A model generated the notes under the pieces. It was given only the letters and a program-made list of their open reading frames with translations. It searched no databases and was not told where the DNA came from. From Symsagittifera roscoffensis (Eukaryota > Xenacoelomorpha > Acoela > Convolutidae): a DNA stretch of 62,000 nucleotides. Position 1 is the first letter of the stretch. Each line of letters starts with the position of its first letter. The translations under genes were made by a program, and so were the position numbers. Positions 37,752 to 51,450 of this stretch are shown here, piece by piece. Where the stretch lies: the NCBI RefSeq assembly GCF_963678635.1, contig NC_087063.1, positions 69,461,617-69,523,616 of the forward strand, written 5' to 3'.

Positions 37752-39141
37752 AGCTACAAGATAGAAACTTGTTGACGAGTTTTTCAGTGAGGCAAATCTT
37801 TTTGCTTCAGTTTTAAGACCACTTGCAACATTCTACGCTCAAGTCGTTCTGCTCTCAACTACAAAGTGATCTTTTTAACAAATCGGAAAATTTAGCATAT
37901 CGAATAGACTTTATAATATGCCTCAATTAAATTTGGAACATTTTCCAAAATGGATTATGGCTCCGCTTGCGTTGAACAGCAGCAAAAAAATATCACGCCC
38001 TAATTATTCAAAATTGGCAAAACTGGCAATATTTAAAATCTTATATACATTTTTTTTCAAATTTGAGCAACAAACAATCTTAGTTTTTTCGGATGATATG
38101 ATGAAAATCCGTCAAAATGGCTGCCTAAAACAGTCGAAACAATTAAAATGTTAAATAAAAATGATAAATAAGACTGCTCGTATCAGGGGAAAAATCTCAA
38201 ATATTTTGACTTTCATTAGCCAAAAAGTTCAATAACCAAAAATTAAAGTTCCATTAAGCAAAAAATTATTTAGAACAGTTAATGGGCATTAACTGTTCTC
38301 AAGTAATTTTTTTAAATGATACTTTGACAAACTATGATTTTTAAACTGATAATATCTTTTTTAAGAGTGAAAGTTCAAGTTGTCTATGGCATTATTTAGA
38401 CAAATTATCTTGACTAACTTGAATTTGGAGCAATTTTGTGGTGCGGGATATAAATCGCGTTACACTTTCAGCATCAAAAATAAAACAATCAATTTAGTTA
38501 CACTCGTTTCACAGCAACCGTTCACAGCAATTTTTAATGCCGAAAAAAAATTAAAATCAAGCACGTATACTGTTGAACGCTACCCTTCTGGAAAAATGGA
38601 GATCTAGGGATCTTCAAAAAAAAAGTTAGTTTTTTAAAGAAAAATTTGATTATCCTCCTGCGCTCACACAAGCAATGTGCATTCAAAATATTATGCAAAA
38701 AATACAACGTAGAGTGTGATAAGTTGAAGACAAAAATATGAACTGAGAAAAAAATCTTTGTTTTCGATCGTTTCTTAAAACTTTCAACCACAAAGCGTTT
38801 TTTTATTAGTCTTAAAATGCAATGCGGTCGAATTACTCGGGGCTCAACTTTAATTACAGAGAAGTCTTGTTATCTACATTTAAAATATTTGAATTGATAA
38901 CTGTGCCACACAATGACTGAATTAAAAACTGTGTTTTATCTCCCCGTATAAATCAAGTGGTTTTCGAACTTCATTGAAAATTTAGGCATATTTGTTTTTG
39001 CACCTGAAAGCACACCCAATTAAGGTAATTAACGCATTCTACGCCCACTTATTATTCACATAATTATGAATGGATACTTGATGGCCCGACATGTCACAAT
39101 ATGTCACTCAAATCTGTCAATTGATAACCCTTGTCGAATGA
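37752..39141. other. Intergenic DNA, no gene seen
   Basis: AT-rich. Two plus-strand frames of 75-78 codons occur (37918 and 38380) but show no domain, no codon pattern and no relatives in the window. gtgcgggatataaatcgcg near 38440 resembles a phrase near 20120. Confidence 0.4.
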
Positions 39142-39210
39142 GGGAGGTTATATTGCAAGAATCTTGCAAGATTCTTGCAAGATATCGCCAGAGCTTGCAA
39201 GATAACCTCC
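39142..39210. repeat. Inverted repeat with clustered cttgcaaga
   Basis: gggaggttatattgcaag and cttgcaagataacctcc face each other, with gcaagaatcttgcaagattcttgcaagat between. aggttatgttgcaagataacctcc recurs at about 40264, so these may be ends of one broken fold-back element. Confidence 0.5.
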
Positions 39211-39334
39211 TTCAAACATAACTTTTTTTGAGGCAAGATTTTTAAAGAAATGGTTTTTGTGAGAAAAAAAAGTTTTACACGCGCAGACATTCTATAGCGT
39301 TTGTGTATGAAGTGTAGTGGTATCTTATAAATAC

Positions 39335-40026
39335 TTACCCGGTTTGACGTCCATAGAAGAAAAGTGTTTATCATACAGTTTCATATATGAAGTCTATAGA
39401 AAAAATGCTTCTCATACAAAATTCATACAACATTTAAAAAATTTGCCTCTTTTGAAGCTTTCTGGTCATAAAAAAGGAGGCCAGAAAAAACAGGCCGTTT
39501 TTCTCAACCACGAAAATTTTCAAACTAAAAACTATCTAGCCATATACAAAAAGTTACAATATTGGTGTATAATTCCAAGTTTACTTTACATGGCTAAAAT
39601 CACCAAATGCAGTTTATCTGTGTCGTAACTGCCAGTTACACTCTGGGTTTTCTTATGACAACGCTTGGTTTTTGTTTCGGATTGTATCAAAACATTTTGT
39701 ATTTTCATTTATGGAAAAAAAGCTTATCATATAATTTTTTAGTTTGGAAAAAATGCTTATCATAGAATTTCATACTAGGGAAAAAATTCTTACCATGCTA
39801 ATTTCATACAATTTTGGGGATAAAAAGACTGATGAAAAAGCTTAAATTTTAATCCCAGAGTATGGAAAAAAATGTTTGTTATAAAATTTCATAGTAGGGA
39901 AAAAATGCTTGTTTTGCTATTTTCATACACTTACTTTTGCTCTATGAAATTGTATGAAAGATCATGATGAGCATTTTTTTCATTTATGAAAATTGTATGA
40001 TAAGCATGTTTTGTCAACCCGGGTAA
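39335..40026. mobile_element. DNA element of about 0.7 kb with CCCGG-containing inverted ends
   Basis: Left end ttacccggtttgac and right end gtcaacccgggtaa are inverse with one indel. The interior is built from about seven variants of a phrase like tatgaaattctatgataagcattttttcc, some inverted. It has no transposase. No clear target duplication was found, so the superfamily is open. Confidence 0.5.
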
Positions 40027-40477
40027 ACAAATCAACATGAGAGAAAAAGTAAAAAATGGTAACCGCATATTAGCATGAACATAATTGTTCCGCCGTGAAC
40101 ATAACCGTCATAATAATATGAACCTAACAAAAATGAGCATGAAAATGAACATTTTCAAAAATTAGTCAACCTAATTTTTTTTACCAAAAAAAACTTGGAA
40201 TTATTTATGACCGTAGTCAAAATAGATCTAGCGCTCAGAAAAAAAAATTTTTTGAAAAATTTCATTGTCAGGTTATGTTGCAAGATAACCTCCATCTTGT
40301 AAGATTTTGCAAGATCAAGATGTTGAGAGATAGCTTTCAATGATATGCTATGGATTAAAACTGTAGAAAAAGCAACAATCAAAGTGGTCAGACGTTCAGA
40401 AGTTGCCAGACGCAGACGAATGGGAATGAATAACTGACTGGGAATAACCTTTTCGTCGTTGTCGGAGCAAGTGGTGC
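40027..40477. other. Host DNA left of element 2
   Basis: No gene is firmly supported. The last 50 nt before the insertion have an open frame that continues across the insertion site (see findings). Confidence 0.35.
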
Positions 40478-40481
40478 ATTG
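40478..40481. repeat. Target-site duplication of element 2 (left copy)
   Basis: attg precedes the left LTR and follows the right LTR at 61271-61274. It is the same 4-bp length as for element 1. Confidence 0.8.
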
Positions 40482-40861
40482 TGGAACCTGATCTAAACTA
40501 CCACTGTAAAATATTTAATATTAACCAATCACAATCCATCTAACTAAGAACCCACTTATTTGTAAGTGCTGAAATTACTTGTAATTTCAGCACCAGAGAG
40601 ATTTGAAATTAACTTAGAAATTTGTTGCCTCTCCAAGAGAACTTCAGCTGCCGCAATAAACCAGCATACTCTAGATCTATTGATCCTGGCAGAGACTAGT
40701 TAAACACCCTGAGACTAGTAAGTATAAGAGTAAGATTAGGATCGTTATTAGACTAAGAAGTTGCACGAATCTATCCGGCCGAAAATAAGATAGCGCGACG
40801 AGCAGACGGTATACCCTATCCGAAATTACTCTATGAGTTAACAACCTTCGGTTATAACTCA
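40482..40861 (+). repeat. Left LTR of element 2 (380 bp)
   Basis: Begins tggaacctg and ends ataactca. It lacks about 31 nt near its start that the right LTR and element 1 have. AATAAA at 40655-40660 and the stem-loop at 40566-40593 are intact. A primer-binding site follows at 40864-40881. Confidence 0.92.
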
Positions 40862-40948
40862 TCTGGTGCGACCATAAATCTCGAATAAGACCTTAATAGC
40901 TTAGAACTAACCAAATATAGATTAGAATTTAGACTAAACATTTTCAAA

Positions 40949-41182
40949 ATGTTATACGATAATAATTTAATTGAAATGTCTCTACGACTCAATAGATCAG
41001 AGCCGATATTCCGCACGATACTAGAACTACCCGGTATTGGAAGAAGACCCCGGACAAGAGACGATATACGACTAAGTAGAAACTTACCATTTAGTTTTAT
41101 GGTTGCACGGCAAAAGCCAACTCAAACTTTTATATTTAGAATCTTATTAACAATGAATTTAGATTTTCATTTGCAAACATAA
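40949..41182 (+). CDS. 77-aa leader protein, element 2 copy
   Basis: Full-length frame homologous to 1655-1888, with no indel and no stop. About 8 residues differ, mostly conservatively (Tyr/Phe, Ile/Val), while about 17 codons differ silently. It is one of only two frames still complete in this dead element. The other is the 62-aa membrane protein. Confidence 0.55.
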   Translation: MLYDNNLIEMSLRLNRSEPIFRTILELPGIGRRPRTRDDIRLSRNLPFSFMVARQKPTQTFIFRILLTMNLDFHLQT

Positions 41183-42107
41183 AATTTTGAAGTAAATCTT
41201 CATGATCATTTCAGGCGCTAAACAAAATTAATAATGTACAATAACGATTGATAAAAAGATCTCAGATCATTTTCTTAATTTCTGCAGTATTTTATAAAAC
41301 ATATTTGAAAAATATTTATTGAAAATAAAAATAAAAATTAGTAGCATGACAATAAATTGTTAGTAATCATAAATCATCCTGTTGTTTAAGCTTCATCACC
41401 TAAACATAACAGCAACCATAAGCTCACTAATATCATTGAAAAACTAAATCTTTTTCTTAAATAAATTTAAACAATTTTAAACTTAAATTCACTCAATTTT
41501 AAAAATCAGATCATCAAGGCTTATCCTTGGATCTAAATAAATTTTCTATTTCACTTAATTTAAAACCTGATCATCAAGGCGTATCCTTGAATTAAAAGAA
41601 AAATTTTGTTCTCCCCACCCACTTAGCAAGTGTCTAACGACCTCAAACGTCGATTCACTATCCAACCTTTCCAAAAGACCCAGGACTAATAGAAATTTTT
41701 CAATAAAACTAACCATTCAAATTAAGATAAACAGTGAAGAACTTCGGTTATTCATCCTTCACTTGAACCCTCCTCCTACCAGACCCAGGATAGATCTTAG
41801 ACTTAGTAAAATTAAAATAGTATCTAACAAACTACTTGCGTTCTAATTATACCTGAACCTTGTGGATCGATTTATAATTCTCCAACCCTTGAACACAATC
41901 ACTGCCCCTAAGTAAGATTAAGTAAGTCAACACTTTGGCTTAAACTAGCCACGAGAAAGTAAAAAGTCATTCTTCGGAATCGATATACTTTTCTCTCCAA
42001 CCCTGAACAAAAAGACCCAGGTTAAGCTAACCAAAATATCCTAAGGACTAACAGTCTAAGGAAATAGAAATAACTAACAACTTCTTGCATCCCTCATCCT
42101 AAACCTT
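41183..42107 (+). other. Structured leader, element 2
   Basis: Aligns with 1889-2820. The first 25-nt hairpin is unchanged (41509-41533) and the second is altered. The candidate donor gtaagt is kept at 41922-41927. Confidence 0.5.
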
Positions 42108-42569
42108 ATGTCATTCAAAAATTTAGGAAATAAACAAACAATCGTTTTACACAACTGTGAAATAGTTAACAAAAAAAACGATCTTGTAATCACACCTCAT
42201 ACACAAACAGTTGGATACATTAGAACAAAACGACAAACAATAAAAAGGAAACGTATAAACAAACAAAGACAAATCACACGAAAAAGATTTTCAAAAAATA
42301 GAAATACCTTTTCTGAATCAGAAGTCAATAGTTTAGACGAACTATACAAATTAAAAGCATAAATAGATAAAAATTGTCCCATCCTTGATCAATTATATTT
42401 TTCCGACTACGAAACAACTTCAAATTCATCAAAAAGAGGAAAAAGAAGAATAAGAAAGCAAAACAAACACAAACCAGTACACTTGTATAATTGGAATCAA
42501 CCAATTAGACACATCGATAGTTGTATATTAACAGTCATCAAACGAAAAAATGAGCCACACTCAAAGTGA
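42108..42569 (+). pseudogene. Basic accessory protein, element 2 (one stop)
   Basis: Homologue of 2821-3288. A TAA replaces codon 85, after which the same frame continues through the second Lys/Arg cluster to a stop just past the gag ATG at 42550. Confidence 0.7.
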
Positions 42570-45500
42570 CGATAGTCCAGATGACGAGGCAGTTTTTCCC
42601 TTTCTTATAGATTCACTCGATGTTAGAGGACAACACGATTTTTGCAAGAACTTACTCGTAAATTAGTTTGAACCAGGAATCAGCCCATGCAAACAAGCAC
42701 TCCCAGATGTAAAAATCAAAAGACAAAATATTGAACATTATTTGAAAGACATATGTTCGTGTTGTCTTGAAAGACATAACACAACAATATGGAATCTACA
42801 CTATAGAATTCAGCACACCAAATACAGCCCATCGTAAATATGTAATTCAAACAGACGATATTGAATTAGAATTTTCAAAAGTATTCATAGAATATATCAA
42901 AAGCATACAATACCATAATTCACAAAGAGCAAACTCCATATTCACTAATGAAGTTTTTGCAATAATATATAGTTATATATCTATAATAGAAAAAACAGAA
43001 GTTCAAAGTATATCATCAACTGAAACATCCAGACATACAAAAGTACGAAATGAAATCATAGTATTTTCAACATTTCTACATATAATTCGCGAAAATTTCA
43101 TTAAAGAAGATGTTTCACAACACACTAAACAAGATTTACAAAAAAGTTTAGCATGGTTTATAATAGATTATTTCACCCACAATTTAGATTTAATTTCACA
43201 AGCAAGAAAAAAATTTAGACTTCAAAATACAAATGACGACAATGTTCTTTTAGAACAATCAGACTACGTTTGGTACCCAGAATGGTCTCATCATGCATTT
43301 CTAAATATCCCGCAAGCTATCTCAAGTCAAGCAATAAGTACAATATCTTATCACAGAGATTATGTAAAAGTAATACCATCAACCATTGATGCAACACCAT
43401 TGAATTATAATACATTTTTACCTGATACACGAAATAACACTTTAAATTCGACCGTCATATATAATGAAAACTTTAATGGAACCAGAAATCTTACACAACT
43501 AGATATTCAAACACCATCACACTTCATAAATGAAGAAATTGTCCAAACAACAACAACAACTACACAACAAAATATATCACCAATACACCCCAATCTGACA
43601 AGACCAAGGAATACAGATACATCACTAACACAAGTAACCTTACAATCAACGTTAAACCTTCGGTTGCTCCAAAATATTCACAAATGGACTATCAAACGTA
43701 TAGACCAATGACATTACCGTCAAAAACACGAAAACCATTCACAAGAAATACCTTTGCAGAACACAATTAAAATTATGCTCACAAACCAAGAACAAACCAA
43801 CCTCCCCGAAAAAACAGACAAAATTTAAATCACGTATGTTCCCATTATTGAAATCTCCCGAAAACATCGACCAATTCAGTAAATTTTCCAGATAATTCAC
43901 AGTTTACACAGGATTAGAGTGAAAATTACCCATTTTTTCAACAAAATAAAAATAACCAACATACACCATATAATACAAACTATTTATCATGTGATGAAGA
44001 TGATTATCACCAACCAGATATTTTTGCACCATATACTAAAGAATATTGCACACAGAGACCGCGACAATCTAAACCATCTCAAAATATGAAAATTTGCCCA
44101 CAAAACCCAACAGATATACAAAACCCACAACAAATGCATATACCAAACCCATTTAATACACTGTCTATTCAACCAATACAGCCACAAAACCCAATGTTAA
44201 TGCATTCTCATCAACCATCTCAAATGCAAAATGAAATACCACTTCCATATTACCTTCAGCAACACGAAATAACAAAAAATCAACTTTCAAATTTTTCACA
44301 AATCCCAAATGCCGCAGAATCACTACAGATGACAATGAATCCATACCTCATGGGTGGATCATCAATAACATCCAATAAACCACTGATGGTATTCACAGGA
44401 ACAGACCCTGAATATTCTGTAGAAGATTATCTAAATGCAGTAACAGCAAGTTTAATTTTAAATATAGGACCCGAACCAATTAATACGCCACTACATCAAA
44501 AATGGATACATAGACGCACAGCACTAATACAAACAACCCTAGATGGTGCAGCTCAAAAATGGTTTTCAGTTTTACCCATAGAAATAAAATCAGACTGAAA
44601 AAGATTCACACAAGAATTTTCAAAAATGTTTGACTCTGAAAGAAACAAACAACACCAAAGAGTTTTATGTAATTAAGTTCACAGATTACCAAATGAAACA
44701 ATTAAACAATTAGCAGTACGCATCGAAACACTAGTTCAAAAAGCATTCTCACCTAATACACATGACTATAAAAACACAAAAATGACATGATTAATGAAAT
44801 TTTAATGATGACCTTAACACCTCAATTAAGGAAAATAGCTATAAAGAAGAGAGCATCTCATCCTTCATCAATTCGAGAACCAGACTTAGATTTCCGAAAA
44901 TTAGTAGATAAACTAGAACAAGCAAAAATCACAATGAAACTCGAAGAAACACAAAATTTAAAACTACAATATTTTAATCGAATTGAAACAAACACTACAC
45001 ATATAAATAACATACAGGAATCAGACACAGACCTGATTGAAAAAATCACTGAAATACTAAATATCTATGAAAAACATCCAAACTTTAAAGGCAAACCATC
45101 TTTCAAAAAATGGTGTAATAACTGACACGGACACAGTATTTCCGAATGTAGACAAAAACAACAAGACAATCAAAATAAACATCAAAAGCATAAAGAACCA
45201 AATAAATCGTTCTATCAATACATGAAAAAAGACCAAAATCTACCAAACAAAAATATATATAGTAATAACAGTTCAGGAAAACCACTTCCGAACAACACAA
45301 ATTACACAAGGAATCAATCACCATATAACTCAAGTTATAGAGGTAGATCACTCGAACGAAGAAATACACGAAATTCCTCACAAAATAGATATAATCGATC
45401 GAATAGCCAAAATAATCAAAATAACTATTCACGATCAAATTCCAATACAACACAATTTGTTTCTGGATCCAATTCCCAATCAAACCCAAGGAATAGACAC

Positions 45501-48500
45501 TATTCCAATAATCAATCACGAAACTCATCATACAACAGAAACAGAAACTATTCACATAATAGAAATAGAAGTTATTCAAACAATCGAAATCAGAATTACC
45601 CGAACAATCGATCAAGAAATAATTCATATAATAGATCAAACTATCACAGATCAAACAATAATTATCAAAACAGATCACGAAATAATTCACAAAATCGAAA
45701 CTCAAGTTACAATAATCAATACAGAAATTATTCCCAGTCACCACACAGGAATAATAACCATTACCATGATTCTAAACATCGATACAGAAGTAGCACACCA
45801 AAACATCAAAGACACATTAATCAACTGCAAACAAATAAAGAAACAACATCAGACCCCCCAGGTATTGATGACATAGGAAGTAACGAACTACAACTAAATC
45901 ATATAAATTGTGAATCGTCAGATACAGAAAGTGATACAGATAATACCATCTCTGTAAATATGATAACAGTCGAAAACGACTATGAACCTATCATATATGA
46001 ACAACCTTTTACTTCACAAATATATTAAAATCAATTGGAACTCCTTCACAATTATTATATTGAACCCATCGATACTACACAAACTGCACAAGAAGTAAAC
46101 GAAATTAACACGGTAATTAAACCCGATGAAAAAGATGAAACACAATGCTCAAACACAAAACATATTTATCAAAATATACAAAGAGAACAACCCAGAGAAA
46201 AAATTTGGACAATTCTATTTCTCTTAGAAAGCCCAAGAAACAAAGAATTTCAACCAACAGATCTTGAAATTGATTTTTTAATTGATTCAAGAGCAGAATC
46301 AAATATATTATTAATATTCTCACTTGGAATGAAATCAAAACATTACATCCAAAATTAACGCCTCCTGAAACCTCTAGTAAACTAGCAACAGCACAAGGAT
46401 CAACATTATTAAATTATGGAAAAATCCAATTATTCCTTCTCCCCACGAGAACAATGGAACAAAACAAAATTTTAAACAAACCGTTTAAACAAATATTTTA
46501 TACTACTGATATTAAGCAAAATATCATTGGCACACCATTTTTATCTAAATATATACCAACAATCAACATCTTAAATAGTAAAATACTAATCAAAGATAAG
46601 TACACAAAAACAAAAAATACAGCCCTAACATTTTTCCAGAGATTAAACAAACAACCACCATTTTTCTCAAAATTTTACCCAATTTACAATCAACAACGGA
46701 ATTACCTGAAACCACTATCAGGAAATATATATAATTTTTCAAAAAAACAAGTTCACCAGTATAATAAAAGTCAAAATAAACAACAATTTTTTATGTCAGA
46801 CTTCGAATTTAAACCTATTCACAAATTTTTCAAAATCACGATCTCATCTATAAAATATTTGAAAAACACGAATTCCGATATTATTTCGTTACACTTATAT
46901 AACAATACACCATATCAAGTAACATTACCTTTAGGATTTTTAGGATTTTGTAAAACAAATGCTACAATATCACCTATAAATGAAGTAGCCTACCGCATTA
47001 ATAATATACTCCAAGTATTAGATATTTGCCAATTCACAATTCTTGACAATAATAAAAAAATAAGTAACGAAAAAAGAAAAACAGATTACTTCACAAAAAC
47101 ACCATATTTTATACCAATATTCAATATAACAAATTACACAAAATAACAACAAAAATGTTTAACAATGTTTAATTTTGAACATTCACAAATTAAACAAACC
47201 GAATTTGATAAATTAGCAAAGGAACTGTTGAAATATTCAACAGTCTACGCAACATCAAAATTTGACGTTGGAAAAATCAGTTCATCACTGCATCTCCCGT
47301 TAAAACCGGACGCAGTTTTCAAAAAACAAAGAGCCAGTAAAGTACCAATTCACTTACACGACAAAGTAAACAGATTACTTGACATTTTAGAACAATATAA
47401 AATTACCTCACCAAAAAATAAAGAAGAACAACCAAAAGGTAACACTTTTGTCAACCCTGTTATCATTCTACCAAAAGGCGAATCACTAAAAATAGTTTTA
47501 GACAAGATAAATCTAAATTCACTAATTGATGAATCAAAATGTAATTGGCCTATTGAACCAATACAAGTTATCTTGACAAAGATAAATGGAAAATACTTCA
47601 CAACCGCAGATATGAATAGTGCATACAACCAAATGCCATTAGATGAACAATCACAACGCTTAACACAATTTGTTATTGGAAATTAACAATATGAATTTAA
47701 TCGCTTATTCTATGGAATATCCATAGGACCAGCAGCTTTTTAGCTTTTATGAGTAAAATTTTTAGACCACTAATACTCAAGAAAAATGCAATCACCTATT
47801 TAGACGATGTTTTTATGCAATCACAAACCAAAGAAGAAATGCTTACAGTTTTAGAACAGTATCACAAATTAATTCAGAACGAAAATCTGAAGGCTGCTCC
47901 CGATAAATCACACTTCTTTCTAACACGAGTTAAATTTTTAGGGCATAATATTGAACGAAATAATATCACTCCATTAAAATCACGCATTGACGCTATTCAA
48001 AACCTTCAGCCACCAACAAATAAAAAGAAAATCCAAGAATTCCTTGGAATGTTAAATTTCCTAAGTAAATTTGTTTATAAAATGCAATTATACTTAAGAC
48101 TCTTTTATAATATCCTCAGACAACAAAATAACTTTGAATTGCACACTGAACATCAAACACGACTTGAAGAAATTAAAAAACTTTTAACTGAACAAATTTC
48201 AAATACAATTCCAGATCCAAATCAACCATTCTATGCATTGTGCGATGCTTCAAATTTTGGCATCGGCGCAGCATTGCTACAATCACATAGTGGTACAAAT
48301 AAAATGAACCTTATATCAGCAAATTCACGATAATTCACTCAAGCAGAGCTACGAGTCTCAACTCTTATGAGAAAATATACAGCTATAACTTATACACTTA
48401 CAGAATATGAATTTCTGACACTTGGATCAAAACACCCAACAGTTCTATTCACAGATCATAAACCAATTATTTTTCTCTTTACACAAAAATCAAATCCAAA

Positions 48501-50833
48501 TCATAGATTCTATAGATTTCAATCAATTCTAAAGAAATTTCAAAACTTACATATAGTTTGGACAGCGGGAAAAAATCTTGCGTTACCAGATACATTAAGT
48601 CGAAATACGCCACCTGAATTACTCACACGAAAAACTACAGTTGAAATACCCAAAAAAAATAAATTTTATCTCGCAAAAGATGAAACATCACCCCGACTAG
48701 AATGCAAATACGCAGTAAAAACTAACATTGATCAATCACAGATAAATAACCTACAACATTTTCCACTTTACTTAGATTGCCAAAATATTCACTACGAAGT
48801 TGATTTACTAGGAACATCAACTTTCAAACCAATTCCATACTCACAATGGATAAAAAAACACTCAACAAAAAAAAAATAAAACACAACTCGCATAAAAAAG
48901 ACCTTTTTCCATTAATCGAAAAAGAAATTTTAACCGATAAAATAAATTTATCAGGACCGCAAACAAATAATTCAAAATACACAAAAATTGAAGTTTTTGA
49001 CCTACATAACCCACTTGACACAATTCCCTTATCAAAACTAGAAATTGAAAAAAATTTTCTCCCCCCAACAGATAAAACTACACTTGAACTCTTAAAACAA
49101 TATCAAAACCTCGACCCAGTAATTATTTAATTAAAATCATGGCACAAATACAAAACTAAGCCCGTAAAAGCAGATACCACAATTTTAGGAAATAAAACAC
49201 TCCTTCGATATTTCCGAAAATTTAATAACACAGCAATTAACGAAAATACAGATCTTTTAGAAAATCAATTAAATGATTCTAAAGTTCCTTGTCTTCCTTT
49301 AAGTATAACATTAACAGCTTTTAACATCTCACATACACAAAATACTAAAGGACACTCCGGATCAGAGAAAATATGCTCAAACTTTACACAAAATTTTTAT
49401 TTCCCAAATGCACCAATTTGGATAAAAGTATTATGCAATGATTGTATAGTATGTCAATTAAATAAACCTTACCCAAATCAAAAACAAATAGCACAAAAAC
49501 AAGATTTTAAAGGACAAAATTTATATTTTAACCACCGCATTTCATTCGATACAAAAGGACCAATTTCACCATCCTCTGAAGGAAACTCCTACATTATGGT
49601 AATTGTTTATGCATTTACACATTATGTAGCACTCAACCCAGTACCACATTGTATAGCGTATTATGTCTACTCGACGCTTTATGAACATTGGATAGCTAAA
49701 TTCGGATTACCCGAAATCTTAGTTACAGAAAACGGTACAGAATTCATAAATAATGAAATCATCACACTATGTTTTTTATATAACATCAACCATAAGCCAC
49801 GTACATCTCATGCACCTTGGACAAACGGTTTAGTCGAAGGTATGAACCGTTCACTACAAGATTATCTCAGATGTATCATAAATGGAATTGATACAAAATA
49901 CACAGAATGGTCAACAGATGTAAAATTATTTCCCTTAGCATATAATTCACAAACCACGACAACTCTAGGAATATCACCATACGAAATGGTTTTTTATCAA
50001 AAACCACGTAAACCAATTATGTTTACAGCAAACTCCCATAAAAATGCACAAGGTTATTGCCAACCAAGTAAAGACTCAATTTGTTATAACCTACCTTTAC
50101 ACACACATGATGGAGATCATTTTCATCAGCCACAAATTCTTAAATTAGCCTCCGGCACACACTCCGAATGGTTTTTAAATAGAGATAAAAAACAGAATGA
50201 AATTTACCAAAAAGTAACAAAAAAATTGTTACAAAGGCAAAATATTAGCGACCAAAATAATTCACGCTTTACACCAGCCACAGATTTAAAAATTGGAACA
50301 TTTGTCTTAATACCTAACTTTAATACACAGAAAGGAATTTCTAAAAATTACAAACCCTTCGAAAAGGACCATACCAAACAATTGCCAAACCCACTGACGT
50401 AACGTATACTCTCACAGACTCGAATCAAAAGGAAAGTGTTCAACATCGCAACAATCTATTGCCCTACTACCCAAAAGAGTACGCGCTACGCGAATTAACC
50501 CAATTATATTCTTTCACAGGTTTAAAAGTTATTCAAAATCTTTCATATACCGAAAAAGAAGAAGGCGAACAACACAACGTTCATCATGAAAAACAAAATC
50601 AAAAACAAACCACAACTCAAAACAATACAAAAACAATACAGACACAAAAAATATCTCAAAAAGGAAGAAAAAATAGGAAAACGATAGAAAAAATTCTACC
50701 AAAAGAACCAGTAGAAAAATCAGAACATAGAGAATTATCACGACTTAGAAATCAACCACGTAAAAACTACAAAACATTCATCCCACAATCTAAAATATTA
50801 AAGAAAGTTGTTGAATTTCAAAAACAACTTTAA
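42550..50833 (+). pseudogene. Gag-Pol remnant, element 2
   Basis: Collinear with the 2740-aa Gag-Pol but split into about a dozen open pieces. An in-frame stop occurs early (near 42664), a local duplication disrupts the N-terminus near 42755, and several further stops and 1-nt shifts follow. The capsid, NC tail, RT (YLDD retained), RNase H and integrase are all recognisable. The protease active site reads DSRAES rather than DSGAES, and the second integrase Asp has become Glu (TENGTEF). The CCHC knuckle is cut by a stop and an indel at about 45122. The element is certainly inactive. Confidence 0.9.
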
Positions 50834-51261
50834 TTTTAAAATTAATAATCTTTGCACCTCTGGATCATTTTGAATTTTCATTTTTCAAAATAACATGTTG
50901 ACAAACACGCAAAATTTTTCACAAAACTCAAACACTTGTCAAAAAATCAATAAATAACTCGACCACACTTGAATCTCGCCTCAAACAACAAAAAATATTC
51001 GACAAAGAAATCATTTCTTAAATGCTCTTCTCTCGATCAGTCAATATCTTTAAAATTACAATTTTAAATATTTTAATAAACTTTTTCATACTACTCAATT
51101 TTTTTTTATATATCTATTTGATACTTTTGAAGCTTTTATAATCATTTAAAAAAAATTTTGCAGTGTTTTTTTTAACTTTCTACTCCCTAATTGAAATATA
51201 TCTCCAATTTTCCCAAATCATTGATCATATTCACAGGTACGATAATCCAAAGTCTATTTAA
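50834..51261 (+). other. Spacer before the 3' genes, element 2
   Basis: Shorter than in element 1 by about 400 nt. The sequence equivalent to the 76-aa hydrophobic frame is present but has no conserved frame. The cacag|gtacgat acceptor candidate is kept at 51231-51243. Confidence 0.5.
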
Positions 51262-51450
51262 ATGATACGAACAATTTTTAGTAGAACAGATATTTTTTTA
51301 CTATTTGTAATTTTCATAACATTTTTATCATCCCTAATATTGACAATGTGCAAATGTATAAAAAAGGCAATAGTCACATTCGCCATAGCAACAATCCTTT
51401 TAATTAGTTTCATTGAAGAATACTACAATAAATATAAATTTCTCCACTAG
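51262..51450 (+). CDS. 62-aa small membrane protein, element 2 copy
   Basis: Intact homologue of 12311-12499, with both hydrophobic spans, the basic hinge and the Glu-Glu-Tyr-Tyr tail conserved. Its survival in a decayed element strengthens the case that the family encodes it. It ends in TAG at 51448-51450. Confidence 0.55.
   Translation: MIRTIFSRTDIFLLFVIFITFLSSLILTMCKCIKKAIVTFAIATILLISFIEEYYNKYKFLH

Noticed and set aside
39142-39210. CRISPR-like short repeats (cttgcaaga)
   Set aside because: Irregular spacing, palindromic context and a eukaryotic setting. They fit a broken fold-back element.
45457-45876. Alternative plus-strand frame of 139 codons, Ile/Thr-rich
   Set aside because: Frame-shifted reading of the low-complexity nucleocapsid tail. 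No counterpart is conserved in element 1.
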